Assembly: GCA_000597885.1 (NCBI GenBank)
Contig: CP004371.1
Span: 1,488,001 to 1,552,000 of the forward strand
Length of the DNA stretch: 64,000 nt
Direction of reading: 5' to 3'
From: Flammeovirgaceae bacterium 311
GTDB taxonomy: Bacteria > Bacteroidota > Bacteroidia > Cytophagales > Cyclobacteriaceae
The notes beneath the pieces are model-generated. The model saw nothing but the letters and a program-made list of their open reading frames with translations, did not search any database and was not told the DNA's origin. A program made the translations under genes and the position numbers. Position 1 is the stretch's first letter. Each line of letters starts with the position of its first letter. Below are positions 26,150-34,420 of this stretch, piece by piece.

Positions 26150-27007
26150 TTATAATATCATTTTTTCAATAGGAACCACCAGAATCCCTTCGGCGCCGGC
26201 TTCTTTCAGCTGGTCAATCACCTCCCAGAATTCATCTTCCTGTATTACCGAATGAACAGAATTCCATCCTTTTTCTGCCAGCGGCAGCACCGTTGGGCTA
26301 CGCATTCCCGGTAGTATGTTAATAATGTTTTGCAGCGCTGCCTCCGGAGCATTCAGCAGAATATACTTATTTTTCTGCCCTTTTTGCACAGCGTTGATCC
26401 GAAACAACAGTTTATCCAGTAATTGTTGCTTTTCCTGCGATAGTTGCCTGTTTCTGATCAGTACCGCTTCTGATTTATAAATGGATTCCACTTCTTTCAG
26501 GCCATTCATGAAAAGGGTACTGCCAGAGCTTACAATATCGCATATGGCATCAGCCAGGCCTATGCTCGGGGCAATTTCAACAGAACCACTGATTACGTGG
26601 ATGTTGGCTTTTACGCCCTGCTCCTGCAGATAATCTGCCAGTATTTTTGGGTAGGAGGTAGCGATATTCCCTCCCTGTAAGTCCTGTACACTATTATATT
26701 CTATGTGCTTTGGCACGGCCAGCGAAAGGCGGCATTTGGAAAAGCCAAGTTTTTTAGCCACTTCTACCTGCCTGCCGGTTTCGTACCATACGTTTTCTCC
26801 CACTATACCCAGATCAGCTACCCCGTCTTCTACATAACCTGGTATATCATCATCGCGCAAAAAGAGAAATTCAATGGGAAAATTGGCTGCCTCGCTTTTT
26901 AGGGTGCGCATGCCATTGTTCACTTTAATGCCACACTCTTTTATGAGGTTGAGCGAGTCTTCACTTAACCTGCCACTTTTCTGAATGGCTATACGTAATT
27001 TTTCCAT
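26150..27007 (-). CDS. hisG: ATP phosphoribosyltransferase, long form
   Basis: A 285-residue enzyme for the first, committed step of histidine synthesis (ATP plus PRPP). It is the long HisG_L form: the catalytic bilobal region (LRIAIQKSGRLSEDSLNLI, FLRDDDIPGYVEDGVADLGI, ISGSVEIAPSIGLADAICDI with the PRPP loop) is followed by a C-terminal regulatory domain of about 75 residues (YILLNAPEAALQNIINILPG, PTVLPLAEKGWNSVHSVI) that binds histidine, so no hisZ is needed. It is preceded by the histidine leader and attenuator, 90 bases between the leader stop and this ATG. Confidence 0.97.
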   Translation of the reverse strand: MEKLRIAIQKSGRLSEDSLNLIKECGIKVNNGMRTLKSEAANFPIEFLFLRDDDIPGYVEDGVADLGIVGENVWYETGRQVEVAKKLGFSKCRLSLAVPKHIEYNSVQDLQGGNIATSYPKILADYLQEQGVKANIHVISGSVEIAPSIGLADAICDIVSSGSTLFMNGLKEVESIYKSEAVLIRNRQLSQEKQQLLDKLLFRINAVQKGQKNKYILLNAPEAALQNIINILPGMRSPTVLPLAEKGWNSVHSVIQEDEFWEVIDQLKEAGAEGILVVPIEKMIL

Positions 27008-27097
27008 AATATGCCGGAAGGCCTGTTGAGCCTGCTTGGAAGAAGATTGCTAAAAGAAAGAAGAAAAAAAGGAAAGGCTTTGCCTGGAGCGCCTGGT
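27008..27097 (-). promoter_or_regulatory. Candidate his attenuator between leader ORF and hisG
   Basis: In the transcript, GCCUG (27103-27099, at the leader stop) can pair with CAGGC (27095-27091), or with an upstream CAGGC inside the leader (27124-27120). A second CAGGC copy (27086-27082) makes an AGGC-AAA-GCCU hairpin (27085-27075), followed at once by a pyrimidine tract with seven U (27070-27064). So three or four short elements can pair in exclusive ways and the last is followed by U, the layout of a transcription attenuator. The terminator stem is only four to five pairs, so folding work is needed to decide which form is the antiterminator. Confidence 0.65.
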
Positions 27098-27181
27098 TCA
27101 GGCATGATGGTGGTGCACTGCCTGCCAATGATGGGGAGCAGTTAAAAAATGACAATGATGATGATGTAGCAAAGCGATCAT
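27098..27181 (-). CDS. hisL: Histidine operon leader peptide
   Basis: A 27-codon ORF starting with ATG at 27181 and ending TGA at 27098. The predicted peptide contains 11 His: four in a row at residues 6-9, one at 11, two at 17-18 and four at 23-26 (MIALLHHHHCHFL, then TAPHHWQAVHHHHA). Such density directly upstream of hisG is diagnostic of a ribosome-mediated attenuation leader: low charged tRNA-His would stall translation and change RNA folding downstream. The sequence is unrelated to enterobacterial HisL except for the His codons. A TAnnTTTG element ends six bases before the ATG, so the leader seems to be translated from the very 5' end of the mRNA. Confidence 0.9.
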   Translation of the reverse strand: MIALLHHHHCHFLTAPHHWQAVHHHHA

Positions 27182-27187
27182 GTCCGG

Positions 27188-27217
27188 CAAAAATAACTAA
27201 GTTTTTGGAATGTGCAA
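27188..27217 (-). promoter_or_regulatory. Predicted his operon promoter
   Basis: On the minus strand TTG (27217-27215), 19 bases, then TATTTTTG (27195-27188): an exact match to TAnnTTTG with consensus spacing. It lies between the dps terminator and the leader ATG at 27181. The predicted start of transcription is about 27184-27185, three bases before the leader. Confidence 0.75.
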
Positions 27218-27220
27218 GAA

Positions 27221-27247
27221 AAAAAGCATCCGCCTGCCGGCGGATGC
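27221..27247 (-). terminator. Terminator after dps
   Basis: GCATCCGCC (27226-27234) pairs perfectly with GGCGGATGC (27239-27247), loop of four. On the minus strand the stem is followed by T7. It ends dps nine bases after its stop codon and insulates the his promoter. Confidence 0.92.
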
Positions 27248-27255
27248 ACAAAGGT

Positions 27256-27804
27256 CTATACTTTAGCTTTAGACTTCTTTTCTGTATTCAAAGCAGTGTT
27301 GTCATCGCTGCTATTCATGCCCACCTTTTTTGGCTTGTTCTTTTCCAGATAGGAAGAAAGCATCCAGCAGTTTTTCTCCAGATCGCCAATGTAGCTCCCC
27401 AGCATGTCGATGGTACCTTCATCTTCTGCCTCTGCCGCTGCTTTTGTAACATTGCGACCCAGCCTGATAAGTGTGGAGAAGTCGTTCAGGATCTCCTGTA
27501 CCATTTCTGTTTCGTCCAGGTTGCCTGAAATTTCCTTGATCTGCGAAATTTTCAGGTATTCCGAGAGCTGGCTGATCGGCTTTACCCGCAGGGTTAAGAT
27601 GCGTTCTGCGATATCATCTATCTTAGTATTCGCATCTGTGTAAAACTGTTCGAATTTTTCATGCAGCACAAAAAAATCCTGACTCCTGAGGTTCCAGTGA
27701 AAGTTGCGTAATTTCTGATAATGCAGCTGGTAGGAAGCCAGAAGCTCATTCATGTGTTGGGCTACTATATCTACTTTCTTTCTATCGAGGTGTAAATAAT
27801 CCAT
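27256..27804 (-). CDS. dps: Dps-family ferritin-like DNA-protection protein
   Basis: A 182-residue four-helix protein of the Dps family, which oxidises and stores iron in a 12-subunit shell and protects DNA during stress. The inter-subunit ferroxidase ligands are visible in KLRNFHWNLRSQDFFVLHEK (first His and a second His) and FEQFYTDANTKIDDIAERIL (Asp and Glu). A further helix bundle covers FSTLIRLGRNVTKAAAEAE. The C-terminal tail (about 160-182) is Lys/Ser/Asn-rich and could contact DNA, as basic tails do in other Dps proteins. Confidence 0.93.
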   Translation of the reverse strand: MDYLHLDRKKVDIVAQHMNELLASYQLHYQKLRNFHWNLRSQDFFVLHEKFEQFYTDANTKIDDIAERILTLRVKPISQLSEYLKISQIKEISGNLDETEMVQEILNDFSTLIRLGRNVTKAAAEAEDEGTIDMLGSYIGDLEKNCWMLSSYLEKNKPKKVGMNSSDDNTALNTEKKSKAKV

Positions 27805-27918
27805 GGTAATACTTTTACAAATTGTTTATCATTTAACCCGGAAAGCAATACAAGGTTTAAGATAAACGCACATTAACTACTGATCTGAATGGAGCTATTC
27901 AGACTCTTGCTGCTCTTA

Positions 27919-28257
27919 TCAGCCGCCCGCTTTTTTGGCCTTGTAGTTCATTTGCTGTAGCAGGCCCAGCACCTTATCGCGGTTGTCGCCCTGAATGATG
28001 ATTTCTCCTTCTTTTGCTGAGCCACCCACCCCACATTTGTTCTTCAGGGTTTTTGCCAGGTCCTGCAGATCATCGTCTTTACCCACAAAACCAGTGATTA
28101 CGGTAGCCTGTTTACCACCCTTGAACCTGTCGAGCATTATCTTTAGGTTTTGCTGCTGTGGCGGCAGGGTTTCCTGTTGCCCGCCTCCCTCCTGCTGGTA
28201 AGCAAAATCAGGATTGGTGGAGTAGACAACACCCGTACGGTTTTTATTCTTTGCCAT
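27919..28257 (-). CDS. SUI1/eIF1-like translation factor (YciH family)
   Basis: A 112-residue protein whose C-terminal two thirds is a SUI1 domain: [60 protein letters not shown]. The N-terminal 35 residues are Gln-rich and look disordered. The family resembles eukaryotic eIF1 and E. coli YciH, which affects start-codon fidelity; in Bacteroidota its function has not, to my knowledge, been shown. It lies on the same strand between menA and dps, with gaps of over 100 bases on both sides. Confidence 0.93.
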   Translation of the reverse strand: MAKNKNRTGVVYSTNPDFAYQQEGGGQQETLPPQQQNLKIMLDRFKGGKQATVITGFVGKDDDLQDLAKTLKNKCGVGGSAKEGEIIIQGDNRDKVLGLLQQMNYKAKKAGG

Positions 28258-28384
28258 TGTTAATATGTTATGTAAAGAGCAGACAGTTTGTACTATATAA
28301 ATAGCCTGGCTGATGGTATTGTTGGTACAGGATAAAATTCTATTGAAAATAATCTGTTAAACCTGCTGCAAAAAAACCGGAGTA

Positions 28385-29293
28385 CTAGTGGGCTAAAAGA
28401 TGGCCTATACCAAACAGGAGTACAAAAAACAGCGTGCTTAAAGCCAGTTGTTTAAGATATGGATCCAGTGCCGATGCTTCTTTGTTGCGGAATACAGCCC
28501 TTAAATTTACAATAAACAGGGGCAAACTTATTACAAAAAGAAACTGCCAGGGAGAACGATACTCGAGCAACACAAAGGCCAGGGCTGCTAAAAAACCTGC
28601 TATTAGTAAAAAAGCATGGTAGCTTACAGCTTTCTCTCTGCCTATTCTTACCGGAATGGAAAATTTGCCGGCCAGCCTGTCTGATTCAATATCCCTGATA
28701 TTATTTACATTAAGAACACCGGCAGAATACAGCCCGCTGCTGGCAGCAGGCAGGAGGAGTTCCCAGGTGAGCCAGCCGGCATGCAGGTAAAAAGTACCCA
28801 GCACCCCCACCAGGCCAAAGAAAATAAATACACTGATATCTCCCAGCCCTGCATAACCATATGGTCTGCTACCGGAGGTATAGGTAATAGCTGCTGCAAT
28901 AGCCAACAGACCCAGGCCCAGAAAGAAAAAGAATACCTCCATTACAAAGCCCACCGAAACATAAAGCAGATAGAGTCCGCTGCACAAAGAGAGCAGGCCT
29001 GCCACAATCATAGCGGTACGCATGGCTCTGGGAGTAATCAAGCCAGCCTGTACAGCCCGCTGAGGACCCTGTCGCTGAGCACTGTCTGCACCATGAATAC
29101 TATCGCCGTAATCGTTAGCCAGGTTGGAAAGCACCTGCAGGAAAATAGTAGTAACAGATGCCCACACCACCACATCCCAGTTAAAGGCTCCATAATAGGC
29201 AGCCAGAAAACTACCTAACCATATACTGGAAAGTGCCAGTGGTAAAGTTCGTGGACGAGCCGCCGATACCCAGGCTGATGCGGAGCTACTCAT
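28385..29293 (-). CDS. menA: 1,4-dihydroxy-2-naphthoate prenyltransferase
   Basis: About 302 residues from the ATG at 29293 (MSSSASAWVSAARPRTL); the TTG nine codons earlier is unlikely. A UbiA-type membrane enzyme with eight or nine helices that attaches the prenyl chain to DHNA to make demethylmenaquinone. The two Asp-rich motifs are NLANDYGDSIHGAD (about residues 55-68) and NNIRDIESDRLAGK (about 176-189). ARPRTLPLALSSIWLGS is typical of MenA. It implies a menaquinone respiratory chain; no other men gene is in the window. Confidence 0.95.
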   Translation of the reverse strand: MSSSASAWVSAARPRTLPLALSSIWLGSFLAAYYGAFNWDVVVWASVTTIFLQVLSNLANDYGDSIHGADSAQRQGPQRAVQAGLITPRAMRTAMIVAGLLSLCSGLYLLYVSVGFVMEVFFFFLGLGLLAIAAAITYTSGSRPYGYAGLGDISVFIFFGLVGVLGTFYLHAGWLTWELLLPAASSGLYSAGVLNVNNIRDIESDRLAGKFSIPVRIGREKAVSYHAFLLIAGFLAALAFVLLEYRSPWQFLFVISLPLFIVNLRAVFRNKEASALDPYLKQLALSTLFFVLLFGIGHLLAH

Positions 29294-29372
29294 GTAGGTA
29301 TAAAACAAGCCCTGCGGCAAGACTGTCAGAATAGCCCTGCCAGCTAACCACAGGAATGATGATTAAACTAAT

Positions 29373-29960
29373 CTATAATTGTGAGATGATCGGATCATCC
29401 ATCGGGTTGACGCCGCTGGGATAGAAGCCAATTACTTTACCATTTTCATCCAACAGATATTTGGAAAAGTTCCACTTGGGCTCTTCGCCAGACTGCTCCT
29501 TCAGCCACTGGTAAAGCGGATGCTGATCTGATCCTACCACTGATATTTTTTCGAACATGGGAAAGCTTACCCCATAGTTCTTCTGGCAGAAAGCGGCGAT
29601 CTGCTCACTGGAGCCTGGCTCCTGTCCGCCAAAGTTATTAGCAGGAAAGCCCAGCACCACTACCTTGTTGCCATGCTGCTCGTGCAGGCTTTGCAGGTCT
29701 TTAAATTGTGGTGTGTAGCCGCATTCGGAAGCGGTATTTACCACCAGCACTTTTTTGCCTTTAAAACGCGAAAAATCAATTTCCTCACCACTTAGGGAGT
29801 TCATTTTGAAATCATAAAAATTCTTTGCCATAGCATTGTTAGTTTGTTCCTGCTGATCGGCAGCAGCATCCTTACTGGTTTCAATTTGTTTGCCGGTTTG
29901 CGAACAGGCAGCACCAGCAAAGAGCAACAGCAGCAAGTAAAAAGTGTTCATCTTTATCAT
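29373..29960 (-). CDS. Glutathione-peroxidase-family lipoprotein
   Basis: A 195-residue thiol peroxidase. The N terminus is a lipoprotein signal with lipobox AGAAC (Cys about residue 19), so the enzyme is probably anchored to a periplasmic or outer membrane face. The catalytic triad residues can be seen: Cys in NTASECGYTPQF, Gln in GFPANNFGGQEPG and Trp in KWNFSKYLL. The active site is ordinary Cys (TGC/TGT), not selenocysteine. Such bacterial enzymes generally use thioredoxin rather than glutathione. It follows argS by 34 bp. Confidence 0.93.
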   Translation of the reverse strand: MIKMNTFYLLLLLFAGAACSQTGKQIETSKDAAADQQEQTNNAMAKNFYDFKMNSLSGEEIDFSRFKGKKVLVVNTASECGYTPQFKDLQSLHEQHGNKVVVLGFPANNFGGQEPGSSEQIAAFCQKNYGVSFPMFEKISVVGSDQHPLYQWLKEQSGEEPKWNFSKYLLDENGKVIGFYPSGVNPMDDPIISQL

Positions 29961-29994
29961 ATATGCATTCCCGGACTAAATATCTGCTTTTAAA

Positions 29995-31785
29995 TTACAT
30001 GCGCTCCGGCACTTCTATGCCCAGCAGGCTGGTACTGTGCCTTAGGGTGCGGGCCACAGCGGCCGAAAGGGCGATCCGGAAATCTCTCAGCTGCTCGTCT
30101 TCTGCATTAAACACCGAAACCTCTGTATAGAAGCGGTTAAATTCTTTTGCCAGGTCGTAGGCATACTGGGCAATGATGGAGGGCGCATATTCTTCTCCTG
30201 CCACCCGTACCTTTTCTGTGTACAGGCTTAGCTGGTAAATTACCTCACGCTCCGTTGCGTGTATTGCCTCCTGCTTATTGATTTCCAGCGCTTTATAGTC
30301 TATATCCATTTCCTCTGCCCGGCGCAACAGGGAGGAGATCCGTGCATGCGTGTACTGTATGAACGGTCCTGTGTTCCCCTGAAAGTCAATGGACTCCTGC
30401 GGATCGAACATCATGCGCTTTTTAGGGTCTACCCGCAGCAGGTAGTATTTAAGCGCACCAAGTGCCAGCATGGCAAAAAGCTTTTTGGCTTCTTCCGGCT
30501 CCATGCCTTCTACTTTGCCCAGCTCACGGGTATAGTTTTCGGCAGTATCTTCCATTTCCTGCACAAGGTCGTCAGCATCTACTACAGTACCTTCGCGGCT
30601 TTTCATTTTACCGCTGGGCAAATCCACCATGCCGTAGCTAAGGTGGTAGTTGCCGGGCGCATAAGGCCTGCCAAGCTTTTCCATGATCAGAAACAGCACC
30701 TTAAAGTGGTAATCCTGCTCATTTCCTACCACCACAATCGATTTATCCATGCCAAACTCTTTGTACTTAAGATCGGCAGTTCCCATATCCTGTGTAATGT
30801 AAACAGAGGTGCCATCGGAACGCAGCACCAGTTTTTCGTCCAGGCCGTCGCTGCTCAGGTCAATCCACACGGAGCCATTCTCTTTCTTAAAGAAAATACC
30901 TTTTTCCAGCCCTTCCTCTACAATGTCTTTGCCCAGCAAATAGGTGTCAGACTCGTGGTAAAATTTATCGAACTCCACGCCTATTTTCTGGTAGGTCTGC
31001 TCAAAGCCTTTGTATACCCAGGCATTCATGGTTTTCCAGAGGTCTACTACCTGAGGATCGCCGGCTTCCCACTGGCGCAGCATTTCCTGTGCCTCCTGCA
31101 GCAAAGCTGCTTTGGTTTTGGCTTCTTCCTTCTCTACGCCCTGGGCTACCAGTTCTTCTATTTGTGTGCGGTAGTGCTTATCGAACTCCACATAATATTT
31201 ACCAACCAGGTGATCTCCTTTAATGCCGCTGCTTTCGGGTGTTTCTCCCTGCCCCCATTTCTGGTAGGCCAGCATTGATTTACAGATGTGGATGCCCCGG
31301 TCGTTTACAAGATTCACCATGCTTACCCCGTAACCGGCTGCTTTCAGGATCTGCGAAACGGAATAGCCCAGGAAGTTATTCCGCAGGTGCCCCAGGTGCA
31401 GGGGCTTATTGGTGTTGGGGGAGCTGTATTCCACCACTACCTTTTTGCCATTGGGTGCATGCTGGCCCCAGGTCTCCTCTCCGGCTATGGTAGCAAAAAG
31501 CTGCAGCCATGCCCTATCCGCAATCTCCAGGTTCAGAAAGCCTTTTACCACATTAAAGCCACTGACCAGACCACTTTGCTGCTGCAGGTACTGCCCCAGC
31601 TCCTGGCCGGTTTGCTCCGGGCCTTTTTTGCTTATGCGCGCATAGGGAAAGGTTACAAAGGTGTAAGTACCTTCAAATTCTTTGCGGGTTGGCTGAAGTT
31701 TTAGCTCCTGGAGATCTGGTGTATGCTGATAAAGTGCTGTAAAAGCCTTTTGTATGCTGCTGATAAGTTCCTGTTCAATATTCAT
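29995..31785 (-). CDS. argS: Arginyl-tRNA synthetase
   Basis: About 596 residues from the ATG at 31785 (MNIEQELISSIQKAF). An upstream reading from 31851 runs through the terminator hairpin of the arginase gene and is rejected. Class I synthetase: the HIGH motif is HLGH in NKPLHLGHLRNNFLG, and the KMSKS loop appears as GKMKSREGTV, a variant seen in this family. An N-terminal tRNA-binding domain and a C-terminal anticodon-binding domain (SLYTEKVRVAGEEYAPS, VARTLRHSTSLLGIEVPERM) are present. TATTTTTG at 31824-31817 may be its -7 element, but I see no matching TTG. Confidence 0.96.
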   Translation of the reverse strand: MNIEQELISSIQKAFTALYQHTPDLQELKLQPTRKEFEGTYTFVTFPYARISKKGPEQTGQELGQYLQQQSGLVSGFNVVKGFLNLEIADRAWLQLFATIAGEETWGQHAPNGKKVVVEYSSPNTNKPLHLGHLRNNFLGYSVSQILKAAGYGVSMVNLVNDRGIHICKSMLAYQKWGQGETPESSGIKGDHLVGKYYVEFDKHYRTQIEELVAQGVEKEEAKTKAALLQEAQEMLRQWEAGDPQVVDLWKTMNAWVYKGFEQTYQKIGVEFDKFYHESDTYLLGKDIVEEGLEKGIFFKKENGSVWIDLSSDGLDEKLVLRSDGTSVYITQDMGTADLKYKEFGMDKSIVVVGNEQDYHFKVLFLIMEKLGRPYAPGNYHLSYGMVDLPSGKMKSREGTVVDADDLVQEMEDTAENYTRELGKVEGMEPEEAKKLFAMLALGALKYYLLRVDPKKRMMFDPQESIDFQGNTGPFIQYTHARISSLLRRAEEMDIDYKALEINKQEAIHATEREVIYQLSLYTEKVRVAGEEYAPSIIAQYAYDLAKEFNRFYTEVSVFNAEDEQLRDFRIALSAAVARTLRHSTSLLGIEVPERM

Positions 31786-31832
31786 TGGTGAAAAGCTAAG
31801 CTTTTTGGGTAACGGGCAAAAATAATGAAAAA

Positions 31833-31853
31833 GGGTGGAACCTCGCCCCACCC
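31833..31853 (-). terminator. Terminator after the arginase gene
   Basis: On the minus strand GGGTGG pairs with CCACCC around a nine-base loop and is followed by TTTTTCATT. It is about 30 bases beyond the arginase stop and just before the -7-like element of argS. Confidence 0.75.
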
Positions 31854-31884
31854 CTATTCTGTAATTTATATCCTTTTATAACTC

Positions 31885-32856
31885 TTATAACGCTACGTCT
31901 ACCAGTTTTCCGTTAGAGGCACGGGCGTTTATAGCGTGCTCCATTATTTCAAAGGCAGTTACGGCCATTTTGTTCAGGTTATCCAGTGTTGGATTTATCT
32001 CTACCATCTCCCAGCAAACTACTTTTGGCTGCATGATCAGAGAATGGTTCAGCGCTCTGCCCTCTTCTGCCGTTAGTCCCTGAGGTACCGGTGTTCCGGT
32101 GCCGGTACTTATTTCAGGATCCAGGCTATCTACATCAAAAGATATGTAGATGGCATCACAATTATTTAATACCTCCATTATCTCGCCTACGACCGCTGCT
32201 ACACCTTTAGTCCGCACCTCCTCAACTGAAAAGTTGCGGATACCATGGCGGTTAATAATTGCCTTCTCGGGCTCCTCGAAGGAGCGCATGCCAATAAATA
32301 CAATATCCGAAGGATCTATTTTAGCACCCTCCACACCAATATTTTTGCATTTATTCCACTCTTCTACTGTTTCAGTCTGTGGATAATTTACCTGGCATTC
32401 TTTATTATCGATGCCGGTTACAACAGATAACGGCATGCCGTGAACATTACCAGAGGGGGTGGTATAGGGCGTATGCAGGTCGGCATGAGCATCTATCCAG
32501 ATCACCCCGATGCGTTTATGGGGCATCTGCATCTTTATGCCTGCAATGGTACCAGCTGCCGTAGAGTGATCGCCGGCCAGCACAACGGGAAAACAACCTT
32601 CTGCAAGTGTGTTTTTTACGGCACCAGCGGTGTGCTCCAGTATTTGTCTAACCTGCGGGATGCGTTTTGCGTAAGGGTGTAATATATCTTCAAATAACTG
32701 TTCATTGAGCGTGGGAACGGCCAGGCATGGATATTTTTTAAAGAAATCGGATCCTTTGGCAAGGGAAGCAGCTTTTAAAGCTCCTATACCAAGACTGGCA
32801 CCGCGTGTGCCAGCTCCTAACTCAGAAGCTACCTCTATGAATTTTATCCTTTCCAT
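31885..32856 (-). CDS. Arginase-family ureohydrolase, probably arginase
   Basis: A 323-residue binuclear manganese enzyme. The ligand motifs are complete: LAGDHSTAAG, WIDAHADLHTP (DAHAD) and SFDVDSLDPEISTGTGTP. GNVHGMPLS and the closing PTLDNLNKMAVTAFEIM match arginases (arginine to ornithine and urea) better than agmatinases, but the family boundary is not sharp and agmatinase remains possible because a likely arginine decarboxylase is divergent next door. About 68 bp separate the two starts, so the pair could be co-regulated. Confidence 0.88.
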   Translation of the reverse strand: MERIKFIEVASELGAGTRGASLGIGALKAASLAKGSDFFKKYPCLAVPTLNEQLFEDILHPYAKRIPQVRQILEHTAGAVKNTLAEGCFPVVLAGDHSTAAGTIAGIKMQMPHKRIGVIWIDAHADLHTPYTTPSGNVHGMPLSVVTGIDNKECQVNYPQTETVEEWNKCKNIGVEGAKIDPSDIVFIGMRSFEEPEKAIINRHGIRNFSVEEVRTKGVAAVVGEIMEVLNNCDAIYISFDVDSLDPEISTGTGTPVPQGLTAEEGRALNHSLIMQPKVVCWEMVEINPTLDNLNKMAVTAFEIMEHAINARASNGKLVDVAL

Positions 32857-32923
32857 ATTGTATTAGCCAGTTATTTATTCAAATTTTAGGACGTAAACTT
32901 AATTACCGCACGAAACCAGGAGA

Positions 32924-34321
32924 ATGAGAAGCTACGCTGACCTAATTCATCAGACATTTTACTTTCCAACAGAAGAATTTCGCGTTGAAAACGGAGAGTT
33001 GATTTTCAACGATGTGCCTTTAATGCCCATCATAGAGCAATATGGTACACCCATGAAGCTTACCTACCTACCCAAAATCGGGAGGAACATTCAGCAGGCT
33101 AAGCAACTGTTTGCCAAGGCAATTGAAAAGCATAATTATAAAGGGCAATACACTTATTGCTATTGTACCAAATCTTCCCATTTCAGTTTTGTGGTAGAAG
33201 AAGCGTTAAAGAACGACATCCATCTGGAGACTTCTTCGGCCTTCGATATGCCCATTATTAAAAGGCTATATGAAAGAGGGAAGATTAACAAAGATACATT
33301 AATTGTCTGTAATGGCTATAAAAGAGACCGCTACAGCAAGCATATTTCTGACTTTTTGAACGAAGGATTCCATAATTGCATCCCGGTGCTGGACAATATG
33401 ATGGAGTTCCAGTACCTCGAGAAATGGGTGAACGTTCCCTATAAAGTAGGCATACGCGTGGCTGCAGATGAAGAGCCAAATTTTGACTTTTATACCTCCC
33501 GACTGGGTATTCGGTACAACGATGTAATCAACTTTTATAAAGAAGTGATCAGCCAGAGCCCTAAAGCCAAGCTGAAAATGCTTCACTACTTTATCAATAC
33601 CGGTATCAAGGATACTGTTTACTACTGGAGTGAACTAAGTAAGTTTGTACAGATGTATTGTGATCTGCGCAAGATCTGTCCTGACCTGGATACCATCGAT
33701 ATAGGCGGTGGCTTCCCCATCAAAACATCGCTGCATTTCGACTACAATTATGAGTACATGATCGATCAGATCGTGATGAACATCAAGGAAATGTGCCGGG
33801 AAAATGACGTACCGGAACCGCACATCATCACTGAATTTGGCAGCTATACCGTAGGCGAAAGCGGTGCTACCATTTACTCGGTGCTGGGCCAGAAACTGCA
33901 GAACGATAAGGAGCTTTGGTACATGATCGATGGCTCTTTTATTACCCAGCTGCCCGATGTATGGGGCTTGAACCAGAAGTTTCTGATGCTTGCCATCAAT
34001 CATTGGAACAACCGCTTCCAGAAGGTAAACCTTGGCGGGCTTACCTGCGACAGCCAGGATTTCTATGCTTCTGAGGCACATACTTCCGAAGTATACCTTC
34101 CTAAAATTGAAGAAGGCCAGATGCTCTACATGGGTATGTTCCATACCGGGGCCTACCAGGAAACGCTGGGTGGCTACGGTGGCGTTCAGCACTGCCTGAT
34201 TCCTGCTCCGCAGCATATTGTAATCGACAGAGATGAGAATGGCAGGATCACCCACCAGGTTTTCTCTACTGAACAGGATAGCGAGAGCATGATGCAGATA
34301 CTAGGCTACGGCAAAAAATAA
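32924..34321 (+). CDS. PLP-dependent decarboxylase of fold type III, probably arginine decarboxylase
   Basis: A 465-residue enzyme of the alanine-racemase-like (fold III) decarboxylases. The PLP lysine is in YCYCTKSSHFSFV; HYFINTGI, IDIGGGFPI and ITEFGSYTVGESG supply further cofactor contacts; GMFHTGAYQETLGG lies near the C terminus. Compared with diaminopimelate decarboxylase it has the Bacteroidota-type changes seen in proteins annotated as arginine decarboxylase; agmatine would be the product. The substrate is inferred, in part from the neighbouring arginase. An AGGAG lies just before the ATG. A strong terminator follows. Confidence 0.83.
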   Translation: MRSYADLIHQTFYFPTEEFRVENGELIFNDVPLMPIIEQYGTPMKLTYLPKIGRNIQQAKQLFAKAIEKHNYKGQYTYCYCTKSSHFSFVVEEALKNDIHLETSSAFDMPIIKRLYERGKINKDTLIVCNGYKRDRYSKHISDFLNEGFHNCIPVLDNMMEFQYLEKWVNVPYKVGIRVAADEEPNFDFYTSRLGIRYNDVINFYKEVISQSPKAKLKMLHYFINTGIKDTVYYWSELSKFVQMYCDLRKICPDLDTIDIGGGFPIKTSLHFDYNYEYMIDQIVMNIKEMCRENDVPEPHIITEFGSYTVGESGATIYSVLGQKLQNDKELWYMIDGSFITQLPDVWGLNQKFLMLAINHWNNRFQKVNLGGLTCDSQDFYASEAHTSEVYLPKIEEGQMLYMGMFHTGAYQETLGGYGGVQHCLIPAPQHIVIDRDENGRITHQVFSTEQDSESMMQILGYGKK

Positions 34322-34333
34322 CTAAGCAAAGAC

Positions 34334-34372
34334 AAAAGAAGAGCCCCATTAAATTAATAGGGCTCTTCTTTT
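34334..34372 (+). terminator. Terminator after the decarboxylase gene
   Basis: A 13-bp stem: AAAAGAAGAGCCC (34334-34346) with GGGCTCTTCTTTT (34360-34372), loop of 13, followed by more T. The symmetry of A and T flanks lets it act in both directions. Confidence 0.92.
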
Positions 34373-34420
34373 TTTGCAAGTGCTTTAAGTGCATGTGAAT
34401 GAAATGTACCGGAGGGTTAT

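Noticed and set aside
27061-27251. A 96-codon minus-strand ORF (26961-27251) upstream of hisG as a gene
   Set aside because: It is out of frame with the His leader, overlaps the dps terminator and the 5' end of hisG, and has no protein-like features.
29373-29960. Selenocysteine-containing glutathione peroxidase
   Set aside because: The active-site codon encodes Cys and no in-frame UGA is present.
29995-31851. A longer argS starting at 31851
   Set aside because: The extension lies over the arginase terminator and a promoter-like element; ArgS proteins begin with a helix as seen from 31785.
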